Assembly: GCA_027596035.1 (NCBI GenBank)
Contig: JADGJA010000630.1
Span: 1-13,612 of the forward strand
DNA length: 13,612 nucleotides
DNA from: Thoreauomyces humboldtii
Lineage: Eukaryota; Chytridiomycota; Chytridiomycetes; Spizellomycetales; Powellomycetaceae
Direction of reading: 5' to 3'
A model generated the notes under the pieces. That model made no database searches. It saw only the letters and a list, made by a program, of their open reading frames with translations, and was not told where the DNA came from. Positions within the stretch are counted from its first letter, which is position 1, and every line of letters starts with the position of its first letter. Shown here piece by piece: positions 8,292 to 13,612 of this stretch. The translations under genes and the position numbers were made by a program.

Positions 8292-10457
8292 TCACTTGTC
8301 CTGTCCCCTGATCTCCGTCGCAAAGACGAGACCCGGATGGCAGGACCGGGCGTGATACCTCAGTCCGTTGAGGTTCTTGTAACGCCGCTGCGGACACAGG
8401 AGACAGAAGAATGGCTTCATTGCGGGGTCCACGACCTTGGTGGTGATCTGGTGGAGTTGGTGCTGGTGCTGCTGTTGCTGCTGCTGCTGGTGATGATGTT
8501 GGAGGAGCTGCTGATGCCCGTGATGTTGGTGCTGTTGGTGATGCTGGTGATGCTGTTGCAGACCGGATGCGGAGCCGCCGCCGCCGCCGTCACTGGCGTG
8601 ATCGGCCACGGTGCCATCCGGGTTGAAGAGCACACCGTGGTGGGAACCGGTAACGTAGCCTCCATCTCCCGTCACGAAGTAAGGGTTGTTGACGCGGGAG
8701 TCACCCGCGGTCTCGACCGACGAAGGAGGACCGGCGCCGCCGCCGGCTGTCGCCATGTGGTGAGCGGCTGCGTTGGCCACGGCGTGGGCTGCCCACTCCA
8801 CCACGTTGCAGGTGCCCTTGTTGAGATGCCCTTTGAGGCCTCCGGCGTTGATGTACACCTTCGGGCACGTGGGGTTCGGACACGGGAAGCGACGGGTGCC
8901 GCCGGGACTGATGACGACCCCTTGGAGCGCTGCTGCGGTCGTGGTTCCTGCCGTTTGGATCCCCATGGCGGCCGCGTACATGGCAGCGGCCGGAGAGAAC
9001 TGGCCACCGTTGGCGTCTGCGAACAGAGTCGTCCCTTGCGTGGCGGCCGCCGCCGCCGCTGCTGCTACGGCCGCGGCGGCACCGGCAGCGGACAAACTCC
9101 TCGTTGCGGCTGGGCTTCCGCGTGCTAGAGGCTCGATGTACGGCGTATGCCGCTGCTGTTGAGGTTGCTGGTTCGGTTGATGTTGTTGACGAGGTGTATA
9201 CGGAGATTGCTCGAGACCAAACATTTGCTCATGTTGCTGATGAGGCAGGAGTGGGTCACTGAGTAGCGGGGCCCCCATGCTTGCAGAGTGTGGACTGTAC
9301 GGAGACTGGGGTGCAACGAGAAGCGTTGGGCTCGCATGATGTAGCTCGCTTGGTAGTGGTAGCGGCGGTGGAAACCGGTACACTGGTGCCGAAGCGTCGA
9401 GAAGGTGAGAGGGCAGCGGATTGTACGCCGGGTAGGAAGGTGCTGTGAGTTCCGCTTGCTGAGGAGGATAAGATGGAGGAAACTGGAAGGGCTTGCTCGC
9501 CAGGGTGTCGGACGCGGCCATTTCGCCACTATTTACAGGGGTGGAAGCGAATGTCCGGTCCGGCAGCGGCACTGAAAGCATACCGAGAGATGGTAGCGAC
9601 GTTGGAGGTACATTGGCCGACGAGAAATCCAGTTCGCTCGGGTCGGCTGTTGGATCTGATATGCCAGGAGCATCTGGGACGGAATCATCTCCTAGACTTG
9701 ATCCCGTCACAGAATCGATAGACCTGACAGTCGGACCTCCGAACGCATCGGTCTGTTGCAGATACAGGTCGTTTCGCGGTTTCTCAAGAGGGTTGGGATT
9801 AGGTGCGGCGCTGAGTTGGAGATGCTGAGGGTGCTGAGGGCCTGATGGAAGTTCGGGCAGCGCAGGTCGAGCGTCCAGCTGGTCGCTGAGCTCATCCCAG
9901 CGGGACGGTGGCAGTGTTGGAGGATCGACCGGGCCGATGGGCGTTGGTTTCGGTTTGGAGATGGGGAGATCGGGCAGAGGTTCCGTTTGCCTCGTGTAAG
10001 GATGGAACCGTGCTTTGAACAGTTTGAGAGCTTTCACAGGCGCGTTCGGCTCCCGACGATGTTCTACGGGTCCCGGGGACTCTGCCGCTGTATCGCCGTT
10101 TTCATGCGGGCTGGACTGTGGCAGAAGGGAAGGCGCCTGGTTCAAGACGGGCAGCGACCACCCGATGTGGTTGTCGTCGTCGAAATCCGCTGGTGTGGGA
10201 GGGAGAGCCGAGGGCCCGCCATTGGACAACGCCCCGTTTTGCCCCTCGTCCTCGCCAGCGTGCTCCTCCTGCCGTGGTATCCCCAGTCGTTCGAGCGACT
10301 CGTGGGAATCCTCGGCGTGTCGTGATGCGTGTTGGTGGTGCAGGGGTAGCTGCCGTTGAACCTCTGCGGACAGATGAAGGAGGAGCGCCGTCGCAGCGTC
10401 CGTCTCGTCCGTTTCATGTTCCGAACCTGGGAAGTGCTGAGGTGGAGACGACGCCAT
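8292..10457 (-). CDS. Sfp1/JAZF1-like zinc-finger transcription factor, Q/H- and A-rich, 721 aa
   Basis: A probable nuclear DNA-binding regulator in one uninterrupted exon. I start it at ATG 10457 (MASSPPQHF) because the frame upstream has no ATG back to at least 10694. The N-terminal 350 residues are acidic, then Pro/Ser-rich and disordered. Next come a Q-rich stretch, a poly-Ala block (about 457-472), finger 1, a Gly/Ser linker, a His/Gln-rich tract (634-670) and finger 2 at the very C-terminus. Finger 1 is C526-x4-C531-x12-H544-x5-C550. Finger 2 is C685-x2-C688-x13-H702-x4-H707 and contains RYKNLNGLRYH, a sequence typical of yeast Sfp1 and its fungal relatives, and of JAZF1. Sfp1 controls ribosomal-protein and growth genes; the same role here is inference. 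Finger 2 has one extra residue between its Cys and His pairs. Confidence 0.82.
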   Translation of the reverse strand: MASSPPQHFPGSEHETDETDAATALLLHLSAEVQRQLPLHHQHASRHAEDSHESLERLGIPRQEEHAGEDEGQNGALSNGGPSALPPTPADFDDDNHIGWSLPVLNQAPSLLPQSSPHENGDTAAESPGPVEHRREPNAPVKALKLFKARFHPYTRQTEPLPDLPISKPKPTPIGPVDPPTLPPSRWDELSDQLDARPALPELPSGPQHPQHLQLSAAPNPNPLEKPRNDLYLQQTDAFGGPTVRSIDSVTGSSLGDDSVPDAPGISDPTADPSELDFSSANVPPTSLPSLGMLSVPLPDRTFASTPVNSGEMAASDTLASKPFQFPPSYPPQQAELTAPSYPAYNPLPSHLLDASAPVYRFPPPLPLPSELHHASPTLLVAPQSPYSPHSASMGAPLLSDPLLPHQQHEQMFGLEQSPYTPRQQHQPNQQPQQQRHTPYIEPLARGSPAATRSLSAAGAAAAVAAAAAAAATQGTTLFADANGGQFSPAAAMYAAAMGIQTAGTTTAAALQGVVISPGGTRRFPCPNPTCPKVYINAGGLKGHLNKGTCNVVEWAAHAVANAAAHHMATAGGGAGPPSSVETAGDSRVNNPYFVTGDGGYVTGSHHGVLFNPDGTVADHASDGGGGGSASGLQQHHQHHQQHQHHGHQQLLQHHHQQQQQQQHQHQLHQITTKVVDPAMKPFFCLLCPQRRYKNLNGLRYHARSCHPGLVFATEIRGQDK
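8450..8565. repeat. CAG/CAC-type trinucleotide tract encoding His/Gln
   Basis: Imperfect GCTGCTG/GTGGTG repeats on the plus strand encode the His/Gln-rich block (residues 634-670, including seven consecutive Gln) of the zinc-finger protein. Such tracts vary in length and often lie in activation or condensate-forming regions. Confidence 0.8.
9043..9090. repeat. GCC/GCG repeat encoding poly-alanine
   Basis: GC-rich trinucleotide repeats encode the alanine block (about residues 457-472, broken by one Val) just upstream of finger 1. The GCN codons are mixed (GCC, GCG, GCA, GCT), so this is not a fresh single-codon expansion. Confidence 0.75.
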
Positions 10458-11147
10458 GACTGGGAAAGACGAACGGACCACGGGGGCGAAAAGCCCAAGG
10501 TGGACGCGTGGAAATGGCACGAGATGAGTTGTTGTTGGCGAGTGCGTGAACGTTACTTGTTCGGCCGCTGTACGCAAAGGACGTGCCAGCGCTTCTCCTG
10601 TCAAGCCAGGCAAGAACCATGTGAGATGATGGGTTGCCGAGCACCAGAGGCAGTTGGCACCTACGGAGCAGTCAAGCAGTGTTATCGTCGAAACGAGGCA
10701 GCGAGGCGGACGAACAGGCGTCTAGACAGAGAGGATAGGGGGAACAGCCTGTCGATCTACAGCGGCAAAGGGGGCGATCCTCCAGACGAGCGGCGGGGGG
10801 GGATGAAGGGAGCAAAACGGAACGGCAGCGGAGGGCTTGCGTGGTTCGTTGCGTGTGCAGCGAGGAGAGGGGAAGGGTGACGGGCGAGCGAAACGGAGAC
10901 GGAAGGGTCCTATCCACCGAACGGAGGGGGAGAAGAAGGAGAGAGTTGTTGCAGTGTGCAAGAAAAGAGAGGCAAGACCAGACTGACAGAGGGTTAGGGT
11001 TCTCCCGTAGACGAAGAGGACCCTCCCTGGTCCGGTCTCGGCGCGATTTTCTTCCCGTTTTCTGGCACCAAACAAAAACTTCGTCTGGCAGCAGAACACC
11101 ACTCGGCCATTGCAGAGGATGCATCCTACGGATTCCGTGCCCATGCG
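10458..11147. other. Upstream region of the zinc-finger gene
   Basis: No convincing gene. An open minus-strand frame runs into it from the zinc-finger gene, but has no ATG back to at least 10694. A separate 190-codon minus-strand frame (11244-10672) reads through the interrupted tRNA and is low-complexity. A telo-box-like AGGGTTAGGGTT lies at 10990-11001. The region probably holds the promoter and 5' UTR of the zinc-finger gene. Confidence 0.55.
10990..11001 (-). promoter_or_regulatory. Telo-box-like AACCCTAACCCT motif
   Basis: AGGGTTAGGGTT on the plus strand reads AACCCTAACCCT towards the zinc-finger gene, about 530 bp upstream of its ATG. It is the second such motif in the window, in the same orientation relative to a minus-strand gene. 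In yeasts these motifs bind telomere-repeat Myb proteins. Confidence 0.35.
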
Positions 11148-11192
11148 TACAACGAGCGAGATATGAACTCGCGCCTCCGAAAAGACTACGAC

Positions 11193-11412
11193 CTGAAGTT
11201 GTATTGATCGATGCTCGACGACCGAGGTCGGAGCAACGAGGCATGTCCCGCCGTCACGCAGAGTGTAAGTCTATGCTAGGGAGGGCTCGCCAGGGGACCT
11301 CTAACCTATACGCAGGATAGAGGGGAGGGGGAGTATCCTCCTTGTGGTCCTAGGGCCCCCGTCCGCCACCCGTTCCTTTCCATCCTGTTGATACCCATCG
11401 AGTTCAACTGAA
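11193..11412. repeat. CTGAA direct repeats bounding the insertion
   Basis: The two 5-bp copies (11193-11197 and 11408-11412) are identical and match the single CTGAA of the intact tRNA gene anticodon loop. Confidence 0.8.
11198..11407. mobile_element. 210-bp insertion flanked by 5-bp target duplication
   Basis: The foreign segment inside the tRNA-Leu copy is bordered by CTGAA at 11193-11197 and 11408-11412, where the intact gene has a single CTGAA. This is a typical target-site duplication of 5 bp. The ends show only weak inverted similarity: TTGATCGATG near the left end, against TTGAACTCGATG reading inward from the right end. It encodes nothing recognisable and shows no poly-A tail. It may be a non-autonomous DNA transposon or a solo LTR, but lacks a clean TG...CA, so the class is undecided. 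Confidence 0.6.
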
Positions 11413-11444
11413 CGTAACCCCTTAGACCGCTCGGCCATCGTTGC

Positions 11445-11567
11445 GGAAATTGAAAGGTGTTCTGGAAAGTCTTGCCTCCGATCGTATATATTCCAGCTCA
11501 GCTTTTTTTGCTGCCAGTTGAATCGAATCTTGACGGGCTGTCCTGATCCAAAGCTAGTAACCTCACC
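11445..11567 (-). repeat. Duplicated tRNA-Leu 5' flank, copy 2
   Basis: Homologous to 979-1099, including the TATATA box and the blocks GTGTTCTGGAA, CAGTTGAATCGAATCTTG and AAGCTAGTAAC. More substitutions and a T-run expansion (GCTTTTTTTGCTG) separate the copies. Together with the tRNA halves this shows that a promoter-plus-tRNA cassette was duplicated. Confidence 0.85.
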
Positions 11568-11958
11568 TTTCCAATTGCGCGAGTTAATCGTTTCCAACCC
11601 CGTCGAATTTGGGCGACACACACGGCGTTGTGGGGATAGAATATTTAGTTCACTGCCTCTCCCAAACACTCCAACATGCATGCCGTACGTACGTACGTAT
11701 TCAAGCAATTCGACAGAGTCGTCTCAAGAAATTGCCCGAGTCAAAGAACAGAAGGGACTTCCTTTCCGAGAATAGGCTCACATGTGCACCAAGAGGTTAT
11801 ACACCCAAGAGGAAAGCCACCCCGAATTTCCTCCGATGCATGTGCATCCGCCTTGTTCTTCCCCATCCTCGCGATGCATCCTCTGGTCGAGCGATTTCGC
11901 CTCACCGACATTTCTGGGAGGGTACCGTCACTTCAACGAGGAAGCGGTCGGCCTCACG
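11568..11958. other. Upstream region of the LRR gene
   Basis: Intergenic sequence between the tRNA cassette and the LRR gene. It contains a short GTAC tandem repeat (11685-11699). An in-frame ATG at 11782 would add 59 residues to the LRR protein, but that extension is low-quality, and the lysine-rich MPPKKGK start is preferred. No TATA box is obvious. Confidence 0.5.
11685..11699. repeat. (GTAC)n short tandem repeat
   Basis: Nearly four perfect GTAC units, self-complementary, about 260 bp upstream of the LRR gene. Confidence 0.7.
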
Positions 11959-13486
11959 ATGCCACCCAAGAAGGGGAAAGCGGCGGGCGGAGGAAAGAAG
12001 GCCAAGGAGGCAGAGGCTGCCGCCGCAGCGCTCGCTAGGGTGACTCAGCTCAAGGAGCTCAGGACCGCCTACGCTGCCCAGTGCAAGTTCTTTGTCGCGG
12101 AGCCGCTGCCCTCGCTCGTCAAGAGGATCGAGACGGAGCTAAAGTCCGCGGACGGTCCGGAGGACATCGACAAGGTGTGGGGAGGAGAGTCTCAACTGCG
12201 TTGGATGATGCCGATGGAAGGGGCGATACGTGATGTAGCTGATTCGTCCAACCTCCCCTCTCGCAGCTGATCCTCAGTCAGATGAGCCTGAACCCTGGAG
12301 ATGTGTACAGCCTGACCACTACGATGAACGCATACTCCGCGCTGACCGGGATATACATATGGAGGGCAAAAGTCGACATCAAGGGGTTGGAAGCGCTGGT
12401 AAACATCATCTGCTATAAGCTGGCAAACCGTCTCCATCGACAGCGCCCATTGACCGCCTTTTCTCCAGGCAAACTTCCTGACATCACACCCGACGGTCGC
12501 AACGCTCCATCTCATGGACTGCCAGATCACCGCAGTAGCCGCAAAACACGTCCAGACCATCTGTCGCTCCTCGACGGGGTTGAAATCTCTTCTGATGGAC
12601 CACAATCCGCTGGGTGCAGAGGGCATCGGGGTGATCTTCGCTGGCATCCAGGACAACCCTGCCACGGTGCTGCAGAGAGGGAGCTTTCGATACTGCGAGG
12701 CGACACCGGCTGCTGCCGACAGCATCGGGTGTGCTCTCGCCGTCAACGCTACCATAACGTGAGATCGGGCGAGCATTGATGTTGCGCTCGAGGTTTTGAC
12801 GTAAAGATGTTTCGAATTCCTCTAAAAACGGGTTGTCCACGCACAGGGAACTCCAACTGGACGGTAACTTCCTCGGCGACGCGGGTCTGGGTCTCCTCTC
12901 CCGTCACATGCGGTCCAACGCCACTCTCCAAAGTCTCTATCTGGCGGCCAACCAGATCAGCAACCGCAACCCTCCACCTGCATCGTCGCTGGTCGCCCCG
13001 GGATCCACCTCTTCGCTACCGTTCCAGCCCTCATCCTCTCACAACGGTCGCATGGTGGGAGGAGGAGGAGGAGGAGGAGGAGGAGGCGCTGCTGCCAGCG
13101 ACCCGTTTGCCGCCCCTCTGTCGACCTTCTCGGCAGCGACGGCCACACCGTTGGGGACGTCCCAAGTCTCCATGACCACTCCCACCGGCAGCAGCGGGGC
13201 GACGCCCCTGTCTCGGTTCTGCGCGACGGTGGCGACCGACGCGCCGACGCTGACGTTCCTGGATCTGCGAGGGAACCACGTCGGGGATGCGGGTGCCGAG
13301 CTCATCCTAGAGATGCTCAAGAGTCGGAAGGCGCTGCTGGCGGCCAAGCAGGCGGAAGGACTCGTGGTGTGGGTCACCGAGCGGATGAGCGAGGATCTCT
13401 TCGAGAAGATCTGGGAGCTGAACGACGCGATGGCGGGGAGCGGGGCGAAGAAGGGAGGAAAGGGCGGGAAGAAGGGGAAGAAGTGA
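11959..13486 (+). CDS. Leucine-rich-repeat protein, 425 aa, four exons
   Basis: The exons are 11959-12174, 12267-12398, 12469-12758 and 12847-13486. The introns are 92, 70 and 88 nt, GT-AG, and all phases join. The protein starts MPPKKGKAAGGGKKAK and ends KKGGKGGKKGKK, so both ends are lysine/glycine-rich. A helical segment (LKELRTAYAAQCKFF) is followed by ribonuclease-inhibitor-type LRRs: VATLHLMDCQI, LKSLLMDHNPLGAEGI, ITELQLDGNFLGDAGL, LQSLYLAANQI and LTFLDLRGNHVGDAGAEL. A disordered insert with eleven consecutive Gly (about residues 280-295) interrupts the repeats before the last one. LRR proteins are interaction scaffolds. The segment around LTGIYIWRAKVD faintly recalls the ciliary LRRC71 family, but this is weak. 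The exact family is not assigned, and an earlier ATG at 11782 is possible. Confidence 0.85.
13056..13087 (+). repeat. (GGA)n tract encoding poly-glycine
   Basis: Nearly pure GGA repeats encode eleven glycines in the LRR protein linker. The single-codon purity suggests a recent and length-variable expansion. Confidence 0.85.
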
Positions 13487-13507
13487 CAGGAAGCGGGAAG
13501 ACCGCGT

Positions 13508-13519
13508 GGGGGGGGGGGG
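13508..13519 (+). repeat. Twelve-G homopolymer downstream of the LRR gene
   Basis: Twelve G followed by AAAGGGGGAGGG, 22 nt after the stop codon, then nine A (13543-13551). The G-runs could form a quadruplex in the 3' UTR. They are also a place where sequencing or assembly errors are likely. Confidence 0.7.
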
Positions 13520-13563
13520 AAAGGGGGAGGGCGGACGAGGTTAAAAAAAAACTTTTACCCGGC

Positions 13564-13610
13564 CCAGTACGGCCCCGTTCCCCAGCCAACGGGCCTTTGC
13601 CAGTACGGCC
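13564..13610 (+). repeat. CCAGTACGGCC direct repeat
   Basis: The 11-mer CCAGTACGGCC occurs at 13564-13574 and 13600-13610, 36 bp apart start to start, at the right edge. It may be the beginning of a tandem repeat that continues outside the window. Confidence 0.55.
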
Positions 13611-13612
13611 GG

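Larger units (their letters stand above)
11148..11444 (-). pseudogene. tRNA-Leu(CAG) interrupted in the anticodon loop
   Basis: The tRNA 5' half (11444-11408) and 3' half (11197-11148) are separated by 210 bp, and the sequence TTCAG of the anticodon loop is present at both edges. Removing the insert and one TTCAG leaves exactly 82 nt, the length of the intact copy at 897-978. The halves pair as acceptor, D, anticodon, variable and T arms. Six positions differ from the intact copy. One pair of changes is compensatory (28-42: C-G to U-A) and 27-43 becomes U-G. The 10-25 pair is lost (G-G) and the invariant A58 of the T loop is U, which argues for decay. The insert is too long and wrongly placed for an ordinary 37/38 tRNA intron. 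No oligo-T stop is seen within about 65 nt downstream. Confidence 0.85.

Noticed and set aside
10458..10613. Longer N-terminus of the zinc-finger protein starting at 10613
   Set aside because: The codon at 10613 is TTG, not ATG, and no in-frame ATG was found back to at least 10694. The ATG at 10457 is the first credible start.
10672..11244. A 190-codon minus-strand open frame upstream of the zinc-finger gene
   Set aside because: It reads through the 3' half of the interrupted tRNA and low-complexity DNA, has no recognisable domain, and lies in another frame from the zinc-finger protein.
11198..11407. The insert as a group I intron or an ordinary nuclear tRNA intron
   Set aside because: No convincing group I core was found. 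Ordinary nuclear tRNA introns lie at 37/38 and are much shorter. The exact 5-bp duplication fits transposition better.

Overview
This window looks like nuclear DNA from a flagellated (zoosporic) fungus, most likely a chytrid-type lineage. The genes are split by short GT-AG introns of 62-92 nt. It encodes a fungal-type ATP-dependent PEP carboxykinase and an Sfp1/JAZF1-like zinc-finger regulator. It also encodes CFAP300, a factor for assembling motile cilia that non-flagellated fungi lack. There is no operon structure, no bacterial-type gene, no CRISPR array and no phage-like module. The lineage is inferred from this gene mix, not from a marker sequence.

Layout. Positions 1-896 carry no recognisable gene but hold a pyrimidine-rich stretch, a T-tract and a cluster of TGTAC palindromes. 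An intact tRNA-Leu(CAG) lies at 897-978 (-). A two-exon unknown coiled-coil/acidic protein (2041-1236, -) is divergent from CFAP300 (2257-3247, +). Their shared 215-bp promoter holds four ACGCGT boxes within 51 bp. A five-exon gene of unknown function (5151-3422, -) converges on CFAP300; I rebuilt it from several open frames using splice signals and reading phase. After an 894-bp divergent intergenic region comes PEPCK (6046-7977, +; five coding exons, 547 aa, all catalytic motifs). It converges on a 721-aa Q/H- and A-rich zinc-finger protein (10457-8292, -). A second tRNA-Leu copy at 11148-11444 (-) is split in its anticodon loop by 210 bp of foreign DNA flanked by a 5-bp direct repeat. The last gene (11959-13486, +) is a four-exon leucine-rich-repeat protein with lysine/glycine-rich ends.

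The genes do not form one pathway. PEPCK (gluconeogenesis) and the Sfp1-like factor (nutrient/growth control in relatives) are metabolic. CFAP300 belongs to zoospore flagellum assembly, and the LRR protein may do so too. The most notable features are the disrupted tRNA-Leu, whose two halves rejoin to exactly 82 nt and carry a compensatory anticodon-stem change, and the MCB-like cluster between CFAP300 and its divergent neighbour.
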